64,000 nt of DNA from NCBI GenBank assembly GCA_039795165.1, contig JBDKER010000024.1, positions 14,446 to 78,445 on the forward strand, in the 5' to 3' direction. The notes under the pieces are model-generated. The model was not told where the DNA came from. It was given only the letters and a program-made list of their open reading frames with translations, and searched no databases. Position numbers and translations under genes: made by a program. The DNA is from V1-33 sp039795165 (GTDB taxonomy: Bacteria > Verrucomicrobiota > Verrucomicrobiia > Verrucomicrobiales > V1-33). Every line of letters starts with the position of its first letter. The stretch's first letter is position 1. Below, one piece after another: positions 26,678-35,789 of this stretch.

Positions 26678-29600
26678 CTACCGTCCCATGCGGGCGCGGA
26701 GGTAGAAGCGGGCATGGGAACCGATGGGCTGAGTGGAGCGGAAGACTCGGAATTCGCGCAGTCCGTCCGATTCCAGGCCGAGGTCGGTGAGGTCGTTGGT
26801 GGACCATGCAGAGAGGTCGTTTGAAGCTTCGGCGGTGATTTCCGCGTCGGCGGAACCGCTGCGGGGGATGCGGAGGAAGAGGTAGGTGTTCGGAGTACCG
26901 CCGGGAGGGGTATGGATTTCTGGTCCTGCGGATGGGAAGTTGCCCGGGCCCATGGCCCATTCGGCGAAGTCCGGGTAGCCATTGCTGTTGGAGTCGGTGG
27001 ATCCATCGGGTGGCGGGGTGGTGGTGCCGGACGAACCGGGATTGCCGCGGGACGAACCGCTGCTGCGCCAGTTGATGGCGAGAGCGTGGTCCGGGCTGTC
27101 TTCCGGATGGCTGAGAACGATGCTGAAGTCTGGTCCGCCGGGTTCGATGCGGGGGTAGCCGGCGAGGGGAGGCCATGGGGAGGCGGAGGACCATGTGAGG
27201 GTGCGGACGACGGTGCCGCCGGAGCCGGTGGTCAGGGTGAGGGTTTCGCCTTCGTTGCGGAGGTTGCCGCTGGTCCATTCAGCGAGAACGAACGGGGCGG
27301 CGGACGGGTAGCGGCTGAGGAAGCCGTCGCGGTTTTCCACAATGATGCCGCGGGCTCCGGGCATAAGGATGCGGGCGGCCAGCGGAATGGTGCTGAAGTC
27401 CATCTGGATGGCGTCGCTGATGCGGAGGTCGGTGAGATCGATCGGGTTGGGACCGATGTTGAGGAATTCGATGTATTCGAAATTATTGGCGCGGGTGGCT
27501 CCGGTGGCGGCTGTTTCTGCGGCGGTGGGGGGAGCCGGGTTGTACATGATTTCCGAGATGGCGAGGTTGGCGGCGCTGGCGGGCAGGGTGCCGACCGTGT
27601 AGGTGCCGACCGAGATTGGGCTCCATGAAGATCCGCTGCGGACCCGGGCGCGGACGGTCTGGATGCCTGGGGTGTTCAGCGTGATGGGGGTGGCGGGCCA
27701 TGTGACGGTGCTGGCCTTCAGGCGCATGCTGAAGCGCATGTCATTGATCGCGGTGGTATTGCCGCTGGAGCCGTACTGAAACTGATGGACTTCGACTGCG
27801 ATGGTGTTGGAGCCAGCGACCAGCAGTTCCTTTGGCAGCCGGTAGGGGACGAGGGTGGCTTCGGCTTCGCCGTCGGCGATGCCATCGAGGACGCCATTGG
27901 AGCGCGAGGCGAAGTTGATGGTGGCGGGAGCGTAGGGCATGTTGCAGCGGACGGCCTCCGTGCCATTGAGCCAGACGACGGCGCCGTCATCGGCGGCGAG
28001 TTCCATGATGAGTTCGTAGACGCTGGAGGGGTCGGCGATGGTGAAAGTCCTGCGGAAGCAGGTGACCTGATTGGCCCCGCTGGTAGGGACGGCAGTGGTG
28101 AGGGTGGTGGCGAGACCGGATTCGCCGTAGCCGATGGGGGTGGCTCCGGAGGCCCATGAGGAATCGTTGTAAGCGACCGCGCTCCATGGGGTGGTGCCTT
28201 GGGCGGCGGGGTAGGCGGTGAGGGATGCCGAGTACTTCCATGGGTCTGTGGCATTGATGAGGGTGGCCATGGTGGTGGACGAACCAGTCAGCTGGAGGGC
28301 GGAGGGATCGGCGGCACCGCTGGCGGTGCGTGGGTCCGGTCCGTTGAGGGTGTAGAAGATGGTGGAGTTGGCGAGAGCGTCCTGGTCGGCGATGGCCAAT
28401 TGCCAGCCTGCGGGGACATTGCCACGGTAGGTCTGCTGCCTTGTGGCGTGGTCGTGGAAGTTCGGGGCTCGCATCTTCACGAGGCTGGCGCTGCCATCCA
28501 TGGAGAGGAATTCCATCCATTCGAGGCGCTGGCGCATCCATTCGCGGAAGAATTCGACTTCCGACTGGAACGTCTGGCGGAGTGCGAAGTTATTGGCATT
28601 CGGCCAATTGTAGACTCCGAGGGTTTGGTTTTTGCTGAAGTGGCGGGATCCTGGCGTATCGAAGTCCGGGGTGCCGCCGGATGGCGGATTGGCTGGGCGG
28701 GAAGTGTTGCGGACATCGCGGGGGTCGTTGCTGCGGATTTCGGCGGAGAACTGATCGATGAGGGCGTTGATGTTTGCGGTGGAGAGGGCGGAGCGGCGGG
28801 CGGCCCAGTAGCGGTCCCATTGTTCGCGGACGTAGCCCGGGTCCTGGAGGAGGCGGGGCCAGTACGGCAGGTTGCCGCCGGAGAGGTGTGCATAGTACCA
28901 ACCCGAGGGGTTTTCGCCGCCGAGGTAATTGGCATTGCCGCCTGCGAGGTTGTAGTCCCATGCGGGGCGGGCTTCGATTTTGCCGGCGCGGGATTTGTGG
29001 AAGTAGGTCGAGATACGGTAGCCGTCGATCTGCTTGAAGGCTTCGACCCAGAGGAGGTTATCGGCGAACGAGGCGGGGTCGGCGAATTTCCGCCATCCAT
29101 TGGCGGGGTCCTGCCATGTTCCTGCGTAGAGGGCGGATTCGAACTGCTGAACGTGGGTCTGGAGCCAGTTCTTCTGCGGGGTGCTCAGAATATTCGGTTC
29201 GGTGACCTCGTAGGTCTGGGCTCCCCATGGGCCGCTGGTGGTGGTGGAGATGGTGTAGACCTGGGGTGGTTTGTCCTTTTTCCAGAGGTATCCTCCGGTG
29301 ATGAGGGCGGGGTCGGTGACTTCCTCGTTCAGTTTTTCGATGTCGACCCGGGAAGACGAGCGTTTGATTTTCTCGACGAGGAGGTAGATGCCGCGGTAAT
29401 CGGCATAGGACAGGGTATCGGCGGACTGGTTGAAGAAGACCTCGACGAGGCGGCAGCGCATGCCGGCTCCCTGTCCTTCCCATTGGAACATGGAATTGTA
29501 GACCACAGCGTTCCGCATGAGGGTTTCCTCGTTGAAGGGGCTGTAGAGAACCCAGTCCGAGTCGGCCGGCATGCCGAGGGTTTCCACGTCCTTGTCCTTG

Positions 29601-31432
29601 TCCTCGCTGTTCCACCATTCGAGTGCGTAGGGCCGCTGGGGGAAGTCCGAGGAAGTCTGTCCACGCACGTGAGTTCCGGCAGAACTCGAGATGGCAGGAG
29701 TGTCGGCGAAGCTGGCCTTGCCTGCATTGGTGCCCTTCGCGGGGTCGAACATCATGCCCCATGTGTAGCGGTACGGGCGGGCTGAGTTCGGATTGCTCGC
29801 CGAGTCGACATTGACGCCGAAGCTGTCGAGCACGAGCACAGGCATGGTTGATTCGAAGGGGCGGCCTGAATTGCGGTAATTGGAGAGGTCGGCTCCCCGG
29901 TAAACGAGACTGAGGGTTCTCGGTGGCCCCGTGATGGCACCGGTCAGAAAGACCGCGGCGCGGATGGCGACGCTGCGGTTGGATACGGCGATGGGGGTGC
30001 TGTAGAGAGTGCTGCTGGCGGTGGGGTTGGTGCCGTTGAGCGTGTAGCGGATCTGGGCGCCCGGGGTGGTGGGCGGGGCGATGACGACTGACTGGTTGGC
30101 CGTGATGAAGCCGCTGCGAAGGATTTCACCGGCGGCGTTCTGGAAGACGGGTTCCTCGGTGACCACCGAGTTGGCGCGGACGATGGTGGTGGTGGTTCCG
30201 GGAATGACTGTATTGGCGCGTCCGGGCGATGGGGCGCTCAGGTAGCCGAGTGGGTCGAAGGCGGATTTGAAGCCCGAGGTGATGTCGTCGAACTGCGGGC
30301 CGTAGGTGATTTCCGATTTGATGGTGCCGTCGGGCCGGACGATGGCGAGCCAGCCGCCCTCACCGGCGAGGGTGAAATTCGTGTGGGCGTGGGCGGCGTT
30401 GGTGCGGTTCTTGCCTGAGGCGAAGACGTAGGTGAAGCCGTTGGCGGGGAGGTTGACGCTAGGGAACGGCCATTTCCTGAGATTGGCGGGGTCGTTGGTG
30501 AGGAACCATCCGGCCATGGACTGGACGGCGGGCTGGCCGTTGTAGATTTCGATCCAGTCCGGGTGGTCGCCGTCGTCGTCTTCGATATTGTCGCGGTTCC
30601 GGGCGAGGAATTCCCAGATGGCGGGTCCGTTGGTGAATAGTGGGTCGAGGGCGGTGGTACTGATGGAGAGGTTATCGATGGCGATGTCAGCGAGTCCGGT
30701 GTCGGTGGTGCGGCTACTGAAGGCGAAGCGGTCGGTGGCGGCAGGGATGAAGCCCGGGGTGGCAAGGTTTTCGCAGATGACGGCATTATTCCATGAGATG
30801 TCGAGGCCCTGAGCGTCCCATGTGATGGAGACGGGGCGGAAGGTGGCGGGTCCTGCGGAGGAATTGTCGATGAGGAAGGCGGAGGGGAAGTCCGAGGCCT
30901 TGAAGTCGCCGATGCGGGTACCGTTGGCATAGACTTCGATGGCGCGGACTTCGCCGCCATTGTCCTTGAGGTCCCAGCCGATGGTGAGGCCATTGGCCAT
31001 TGGAAAGCCGGTTTCGCCGTTTCCGGCGTTGCCGGGGATGGCACCGAAGTTGAAGGAGAATCCTTCGCCGATGAGGGCAGGGTCGGAGGTGGGGGCCGAG
31101 AGGGCGAGGTCGAAGGTGGCAGTGAAGGCGCTGACGACGCGGCCGGTGTCGATGACCGGCATGAGGAGTCGCGCGGCGGTGGAGGTGGTGCCTGCGGGAG
31201 GGGTGGCGGTAGCGAGGAGCAGGGAGTTGCTGCGGACGGTGATGATGCTGGCATTGAAGACGCTGTTGGCGATCCCGTAGACCGCGCTGCCGTCGGGCAT
31301 GGTGGTGGTGCCGTCCGGGAGGGTATAGGTCTGGGGACCGCCGGTGGCCGGGAACGTTCCGGCGCGGGCCGAAGAGACTGCGGCGGCGAGGCAGACGCAG
31401 CGGCAGAGAGACGCAAAAAGGGATGGGCTCAT
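26678..31432 (-). CDS. Large secreted CotH-kinase/lamin-tail domain protein
   Basis: 1584 aa with signal peptide 'MSPSLFASLCRCVCLAAAV'. Order of modules: an L-type-lectin-like sandwich (about 30-245), a first lamin-tail domain ('HPDWIEIYNGQPAV', about 265-400), and a chitobiase C-terminal-type repeat ('GAQIRYTLNGTNPTASSTLY'). A CotH kinase-like domain (about 530-1000) carries 'RPAWDYNLAGGNANY', the family's Asp-rich active-site-like motif. Another beta module and a second lamin-tail domain ('ISEIMYNPAPP', 'FEYIEFLNIGPNPIDL') follow near residue 1340. Extracellular or surface location is expected. CotH proteins of spores phosphorylate coat proteins; the role in this phylum is unknown. Confidence 0.9.
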   Translation of the reverse strand: MSPSLFASLCRCVCLAAAVSSARAGTFPATGGPQTYTLPDGTTTMPDGSAVYGIANSVFNASIITVRSNSLLLATATPPAGTTSTAARLLMPVIDTGRVVSAFTATFDLALSAPTSDPALIGEGFSFNFGAIPGNAGNGETGFPMANGLTIGWDLKDNGGEVRAIEVYANGTRIGDFKASDFPSAFLIDNSSAGPATFRPVSITWDAQGLDISWNNAVICENLATPGFIPAATDRFAFSSRTTDTGLADIAIDNLSISTTALDPLFTNGPAIWEFLARNRDNIEDDDGDHPDWIEIYNGQPAVQSMAGWFLTNDPANLRKWPFPSVNLPANGFTYVFASGKNRTNAAHAHTNFTLAGEGGWLAIVRPDGTIKSEITYGPQFDDITSGFKSAFDPLGYLSAPSPGRANTVIPGTTTTIVRANSVVTEEPVFQNAAGEILRSGFITANQSVVIAPPTTPGAQIRYTLNGTNPTASSTLYSTPIAVSNRSVAIRAAVFLTGAITGPPRTLSLVYRGADLSNYRNSGRPFESTMPVLVLDSFGVNVDSASNPNSARPYRYTWGMMFDPAKGTNAGKASFADTPAISSSAGTHVRGQTSSDFPQRPYALEWWNSEDKDKDVETLGMPADSDWVLYSPFNEETLMRNAVVYNSMFQWEGQGAGMRCRLVEVFFNQSADTLSYADYRGIYLLVEKIKRSSSRVDIEKLNEEVTDPALITGGYLWKKDKPPQVYTISTTTSGPWGAQTYEVTEPNILSTPQKNWLQTHVQQFESALYAGTWQDPANGWRKFADPASFADNLLWVEAFKQIDGYRISTYFHKSRAGKIEARPAWDYNLAGGNANYLGGENPSGWYYAHLSGGNLPYWPRLLQDPGYVREQWDRYWAARRSALSTANINALIDQFSAEIRSNDPRDVRNTSRPANPPSGGTPDFDTPGSRHFSKNQTLGVYNWPNANNFALRQTFQSEVEFFREWMRQRLEWMEFLSMDGSASLVKMRAPNFHDHATRQQTYRGNVPAGWQLAIADQDALANSTIFYTLNGPDPRTASGAADPSALQLTGSSTTMATLINATDPWKYSASLTAYPAAQGTTPWSAVAYNDSSWASGATPIGYGESGLATTLTTAVPTSGANQVTCFRRTFTIADPSSVYELIMELAADDGAVVWLNGTEAVRCNMPYAPATINFASRSNGVLDGIADGEAEATLVPYRLPKELLVAGSNTIAVEVHQFQYGSSGNTTAINDMRFSMRLKASTVTWPATPITLNTPGIQTVRARVRSGSSWSPISVGTYTVGTLPASAANLAISEIMYNPAPPTAAETAATGATRANNFEYIEFLNIGPNPIDLTDLRISDAIQMDFSTIPLAARILMPGARGIIVENRDGFLSRYPSAAPFVLAEWTSGNLRNEGETLTLTTGSGGTVVRTLTWSSASPWPPLAGYPRIEPGGPDFSIVLSHPEDSPDHALAINWRSSGSSRGNPGSSGTTTPPPDGSTDSNSNGYPDFAEWAMGPGNFPSAGPEIHTPPGGTPNTYLFLRIPRSGSADAEITAEASNDLSAWSTNDLTDLGLESDGLREFRVFRSTQPIGSHARFYLRARMGR

Positions 31433-31553
31433 GATCGGGGGGGATTCGCGGAGCATTAGACACTATCGCAGGGGGGCGGAAAAGCTAAATCCGTGGGGAT
31501 GGGGGGTGCATGGTTGTTCTTGACCCCGTCGGTGCGGCGGGGTACGCGGCGTC

Positions 31554-32513
31554 ATGAAAGTTCTTGTTACCGGGGGAGCCGGGTTCATTGGATCGCATAC
31601 CGTTGAGCGTCTGCTGGCGCGTGGGGCCGAGGTGACGGTGCTCGATGAATTCAATGATTACTATGATCCGGCGGTGAAGCGGGCCAATGTGGAAGCGTTC
31701 GGGGGAGCCGCGGAAGTGGTCGAGGGCGACATCCGGGACCGTGGGTTGGTGGATCGGCTTTTTGCGGAGCGGAAATTCGATACGGTGGTGCATCTGGCGG
31801 CGCGGGCGGGGGTGCGGCCGTCGATTCAGGAACCGGAATTGTATCTGTCGGTGAACATCAACGGTACGTTTCATCTGCTCGAGGCCGCGCGGAAGGCGGG
31901 GACGGAGCGATTTGTCTTTGCGAGCAGTTCGTCCGTGTACGGGATCAACCAGAAGGTGCCCTTTGCGGAGACCGATCTGATTGTGAACACGATTTCGCCG
32001 TATGCGATGACCAAGATGGCGGGCGAGCAGCTGTGTTCGAACTACACCAATCTGTATGGTATCCGGACGGTGTGTCTGCGGTTCTTCACGGTCTATGGTC
32101 CGCGGCAGCGGCCCGACCTTGCGATTTCGAAGTTCACGAAGCTGATTGATGAAGGCAAACGGGTGCCCCGCTATGGGGATGGATCGACGGCGCGGGACTA
32201 CACGTACATTGACGACATCGTAGGTGGGATCATGGCATCGGTCGATTACGCCGGGGCACCGTTTGAGATTTTCAATCTGGGCGGCAGTCAGACCACGAAG
32301 CTGAGCGAGTTGATCGTGGCGGTGGAGCGGGCGCTCGGGAAGGAAGCGGTCATTGAGAATCTTCCACTGCAGCCCGGAGATGTGCCGCTGACCTATGCGG
32401 ACGTGAGCAAGGCGAAAGCCCTGCTGGGGTATGCGCCGCACACGCCGGTGAGCGAGGGAATACCGAAATTCGTGGCATGGTACCGTGAAATGAAGGAGAA
32501 GCTGCAGCGTTGA
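31554..32513 (+). CDS. NAD-dependent sugar epimerase, UDP-glucuronate 4-epimerase-like
   Basis: Short-chain dehydrogenase of 319 aa, probably converting UDP-glucuronate to UDP-galacturonate for surface polysaccharide. Rossmann motif 'VTGGAGFIGSHTVERLL' opens the protein. 'LDEFNDYYDPAVKRANV' is characteristic of the glucuronate epimerase group. The catalytic pair lies in 'SPYAMTKMAGEQLC' (YxxxK), with the Ser in 'ASSSSVYG'. The C-terminal 'EGIPKFVAWYREM' also fits. It is divergent from the CotH gene and only 1 bp separates its stop from the next start, so it is co-transcribed with the M20 peptidase gene. Confidence 0.88.
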   Translation: MKVLVTGGAGFIGSHTVERLLARGAEVTVLDEFNDYYDPAVKRANVEAFGGAAEVVEGDIRDRGLVDRLFAERKFDTVVHLAARAGVRPSIQEPELYLSVNINGTFHLLEAARKAGTERFVFASSSSVYGINQKVPFAETDLIVNTISPYAMTKMAGEQLCSNYTNLYGIRTVCLRFFTVYGPRQRPDLAISKFTKLIDEGKRVPRYGDGSTARDYTYIDDIVGGIMASVDYAGAPFEIFNLGGSQTTKLSELIVAVERALGKEAVIENLPLQPGDVPLTYADVSKAKALLGYAPHTPVSEGIPKFVAWYREMKEKLQR

Positions 32514-32514
32514 A

Positions 32515-33660
32515 ATGGCCATGTCCTCCCGGGTTGTCAGGATTCTGCGTGATCTGATTGCCATACCGAGTGTGAACCCGGATGGCGAATCGGAGGCTGG
32601 GCATGCAGGGGAACTGGAATGTGCGCGGTATGCGGGAGAATTCTGCCGGAGGCTGGGGGCTGCGGTGGTTTACGAGGAAGTGCTGCCGGGCCGGCCGAAT
32701 GTGGTGGCGCGGTTTCCGTCGGATGGGCGGGCGGGGAAGCCGAGGGTGCTGTTTGCTCCGCACACGGATACGGTCAGTGTGGCTGGGATGGTGATTGATC
32801 CCTTTGGGGCGGAACTGCGGGATGGTCGGGTCTGGGGACGGGGGGCGTGCGATACGAAGGGGACGATGGCGGCCATGCTGGCGGCGCTGGAGGAGATTGG
32901 GCCAGCGGTGGCGGGGTTGGGGGCTGAGGTTACCTTTGCGGGGCTCATGGGGGAGGAAACGAGGCAGCATGGGTCGCGGCATTTCGCGCGCGAGCATGCC
33001 GGGGAGTATGATTTTGCGGTGGTGGGAGAGCCTACGGGCTGCCGGGCGGTGCACACGCACAAGGGTTCGTGGTGGCTGCGGCTGCGGACGGCTGGGGTGG
33101 CGGTGCATGGGTCCACGCCGGAGCGGGGAGTGAACGCGGTGACGAAGATGCTTCCGGTAGTGGCTGCGCTGGACGGCCGTTTCCGGGAACGTCTGGCTGC
33201 TCCGGAGTTTCGGCATGAGGTGCTGGGTGACAGCACCATCAACATCGGGATGATCCGCGGGGGGACGCGGACGAACATTGTGCCGGACGAATGCACGGTC
33301 TGGCTGGACCTGCGGTTCACGCCTGCAGCGCATCGTTATGGGGTGCCGCGGATGCTGGATGAATTTCTGGCGGAGGAAGGTTTCAGCGGACTGGTGACGA
33401 TTGATGCCGATCCCTGCTGTGCGCCGCTGGAGACCGATGCCGGGCATCCGCTGGTGCGGAAACTGGCGGCGGCGGGCCAAGGCACGGCCGGGGCGACATG
33501 GTTCTGCGACGCGCTCTGGCTCGCAGAGATCGGGGGGATTCCTTCCGTGGCGGCCGGGCCAGGGGACATTGCCCAGGCCCACACGGCTGACGAATGGGTC
33601 GGGGTGGCTGAACTTGAGGAAGGCGTGGGCTTCTACCGGAGATTCCTCGAATCGGTCTGA
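32515..33660 (+). CDS. M20 family metallopeptidase (ArgE/DapE-like)
   Basis: 381-aa zinc amidohydrolase cleaving N-acyl or dipeptide substrates in the cytoplasm. The dinuclear metal site is visible: 'VLFAPHTDTVSVAG' (His and Asp), 'GRGACDTKGTMAAML' (bridging Asp), 'GLMGEETRQHGSRHF' (catalytic Glu pair), 'VVGEPTGCRAVHTHKG' and a final His in 'QAHTADEW'. The dimerisation domain lies between about 180 and 290. It directly follows the epimerase gene. The exact substrate (acetylornithine, succinyl-diaminopimelate or other) cannot be decided. Confidence 0.88.
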   Translation: MAMSSRVVRILRDLIAIPSVNPDGESEAGHAGELECARYAGEFCRRLGAAVVYEEVLPGRPNVVARFPSDGRAGKPRVLFAPHTDTVSVAGMVIDPFGAELRDGRVWGRGACDTKGTMAAMLAALEEIGPAVAGLGAEVTFAGLMGEETRQHGSRHFAREHAGEYDFAVVGEPTGCRAVHTHKGSWWLRLRTAGVAVHGSTPERGVNAVTKMLPVVAALDGRFRERLAAPEFRHEVLGDSTINIGMIRGGTRTNIVPDECTVWLDLRFTPAAHRYGVPRMLDEFLAEEGFSGLVTIDADPCCAPLETDAGHPLVRKLAAAGQGTAGATWFCDALWLAEIGGIPSVAAGPGDIAQAHTADEWVGVAELEEGVGFYRRFLESV

Positions 33661-33766
33661 GGCCGCTGGCCTTGCCGGTTTCCCGCTGAGACGGAATATT
33701 TTCTGATTCCCCGCAGGGCGGAATGCTGACAGGATGGGCGGGAAATTCCGAAAAACCAATCCTGCC

Positions 33767-34702
33767 ATGAACCGACGTCAGATCCTTTCCTCGCTTCCGT
33801 TTGCTGCTGCCGCTGCGGCGGCCCATCCAGTCATCGCGGAGGAGAAGGCGGCCGCGGTGGCGCGGCGGCCACTGCGCATTGGGGTTTCGACGTATTCGTT
33901 CTGGCATTTTGACGAGAAGACCGACACATGGCGGTCGATGGAGAAGTGTCTGGAGGCGGCGGCGGACATGGGATTTGACGGTCTTGAGGTGCTGCAGGTG
34001 CAGATGCTGGACACGTCGCCGGCGGCGCTGCGGAAGATCAAGCAGCGGGCCTTCACGCTGGGGCTGGACCTGATGGGTTTTTCGACGCACCAGGGATTCT
34101 GCTCGCCGGATGCGCAGAAGCGGGACGACAATATTCTGAAGACCACGCAGTACCTGGAGCAGGCATATGACCTTGGGATTCCGACGATCCGGGTGAATAC
34201 GGGACGCTGGGGGACGAGCAAGAATTTCGATGAGCTAATGGCGAACCGCGGCATTGAGCCACGGCTCGAGGGGTACACGGACGACGATGGGTTCAAGTGG
34301 GTCATCGACAGTTTCGAGCGGCTCGTGCCCGAGGCCGAGAAGCGCGGGGTGGTGATGGGGCTGGAGAATCACTGGGGACTCGGGATTTCGGCTGAGGGCG
34401 TTCTGCGGATTGTGGAGGCCATCAAGTCGCCCTGGCTGAAGGTGACTCTCGACACCGGGAATTTCCTTGAGGATCCTTATGACCGGCTCAGGAAGCTGGC
34501 TCCGCATGCTGTGCTGCTGCAGGCGAAGACATATTACGGTGGCGGGCTGTGGTACTCGCTGGATCTCGATTATGGACGAATTGCCGAACTAATGCGCGAG
34601 GCTGGCTACCGTGGGTATGTTTCGCTGGAAATGGAAGGCAAGGAAGATCCGCTCACGGCTGTTCCGAAGAGTCTTGCCCTGCTGCGCAAGCATTTCTCGT
34701 GA
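33767..34702 (+). CDS. Secreted TIM-barrel sugar isomerase/epimerase-like protein
   Basis: 311 aa. The ATG at 33767 gives an export signal with twin arginines ('MNRRQILSSLPFAAAAAAAH'). The AP-endonuclease-2/xylose-isomerase-like barrel follows. It has 'RIGVSTYSFWHFDE', 'GFDGLEVLQVQM', 'GVVMGLENHWG', 'LKVTLDTGNFLEDPYDRL' and 'YRGYVSLEMEGKED', with Glu, Asp and His residues at the metal-site positions. Members act on sugars such as keto-myo-inositol derivatives; the substrate here is unknown. The KDG-kinase-like gene begins 4 bp after its stop, so a joint role in sugar-acid catabolism is likely. Confidence 0.82.
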   Translation: MNRRQILSSLPFAAAAAAAHPVIAEEKAAAVARRPLRIGVSTYSFWHFDEKTDTWRSMEKCLEAAADMGFDGLEVLQVQMLDTSPAALRKIKQRAFTLGLDLMGFSTHQGFCSPDAQKRDDNILKTTQYLEQAYDLGIPTIRVNTGRWGTSKNFDELMANRGIEPRLEGYTDDDGFKWVIDSFERLVPEAEKRGVVMGLENHWGLGISAEGVLRIVEAIKSPWLKVTLDTGNFLEDPYDRLRKLAPHAVLLQAKTYYGGGLWYSLDLDYGRIAELMREAGYRGYVSLEMEGKEDPLTAVPKSLALLRKHFS

Positions 34703-34706
34703 GCCT

Positions 34707-35786
34707 GTGAGTGATCGGAACGACGACCGGGCGGTCCGACCGAGGCTGGTGACGCTCGGCGAAGTCATGGCGCGGCTGGCGACCGTGGGTCACCGCCGTC
34801 TTGTGCAGACTGTGCCCGGGGTGCTCGAAGTGAGTCCGGCGGGAGCGGAAGCGAATGTGGCTGCGGGTTTTGTGCAGCTGGGCGGCGAAGCCGTCTTTGT
34901 TTCGGTGCTGCCCCGGCATGGTCTGGCCGACGGAATCGTGGCGCACCTGCGCGGCGTGGGGGTGGACACGCGGCAGATCGTGCGCACGGAAGACGGCAGG
35001 CTGGGCCTGATTTTTCTGGAACCCGGCAGCGGGGCGCGTCCGGCGCAGGTGATTTACGACCGCGCGGGATCGTCCTTTGCGGAGGCCGCGGCATCGCTCT
35101 GGAACTGGGAGGAAGTGTTCCGCGGGGCGAGTGGGTTTCATCTTTCCGGAGTGACGCCGGCCATTTCGCAGTCCGCCGCATCACTGGCGCGCGAGGCGGT
35201 CCGTCAGGCCGTGGCGCGCCGCGTTCCGGTTTCGTTCGACATGAATTTCCGGAGTCGGCTCTGGCAATGGGAAGCGGGGACGGCGGGCCGGGAACTGGCG
35301 TCGCGGGTCGTGTGGGAACTGCTCCCGGACGTCCGTCTGTTCCTTGGCGGGCCCGACGATGTGGAGATGCTGACGGGGCGTGCGGTGCCGCCGGGGGCGG
35401 GGCAGCATGAGGCGGCGGCCCGGCTGCTGGCATCGTGCTGGCCGGGGCTGCAGCACGTGGCCATGCTGCGGCGCGAGGCCATCTCGGCCACGCATCAGCG
35501 GCTTGGTGCGATTCTTCTCGATACTGCCAGCGGGGTCTGTCATGAACTGCCGCAGTGGCACGACATGGAATCGGTCGTCGACCGCCTTGGTGGAGGCGAT
35601 GCCTTTGCGGCTGGGCTGCTTTTTGCGCTGGGTGATGCGGAGTTGCGGGAACCGGGACAGGCGCTGGCGTTTGCGGCCGCGGTTTCCTGTCTGGCGCACA
35701 CTGTGCCGGGGGATTTTGCAATGGTGAGCCGGGCGGAGGCCGAGGCTCTTGCTTCGGGTTCCGGGGGCGGTCGGGTGGGCCGCTGA
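34707..35786 (+). CDS. PfkB-family sugar kinase, 2-keto-3-deoxygluconate kinase-like
   Basis: 359 aa. A GTG start at 34707 is preferred: it lies just after the previous gene's stop, and the family begins 'PRLVTLGEVMARLA'. Substrate-side 'GAEANVAAGFVQLGGEAVFV' and the ATP/anion-hole motif 'DRLGGGDAFAAGLLFAL' with the catalytic Asp are clear. 'DMNFRSRLW' is typical of KDG kinases, which phosphorylate 2-keto-3-deoxygluconate in pectin and uronate breakdown. This fits the neighbouring uronate epimerase and barrel isomerase genes. It is convergent with recN (3 bp between stops). Confidence 0.85.
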   Translation: MSDRNDDRAVRPRLVTLGEVMARLATVGHRRLVQTVPGVLEVSPAGAEANVAAGFVQLGGEAVFVSVLPRHGLADGIVAHLRGVGVDTRQIVRTEDGRLGLIFLEPGSGARPAQVIYDRAGSSFAEAAASLWNWEEVFRGASGFHLSGVTPAISQSAASLAREAVRQAVARRVPVSFDMNFRSRLWQWEAGTAGRELASRVVWELLPDVRLFLGGPDDVEMLTGRAVPPGAGQHEAAARLLASCWPGLQHVAMLRREAISATHQRLGAILLDTASGVCHELPQWHDMESVVDRLGGGDAFAAGLLFALGDAELREPGQALAFAAAVSCLAHTVPGDFAMVSRAEAEALASGSGGGRVGR

Positions 35787-35789
35787 ATG

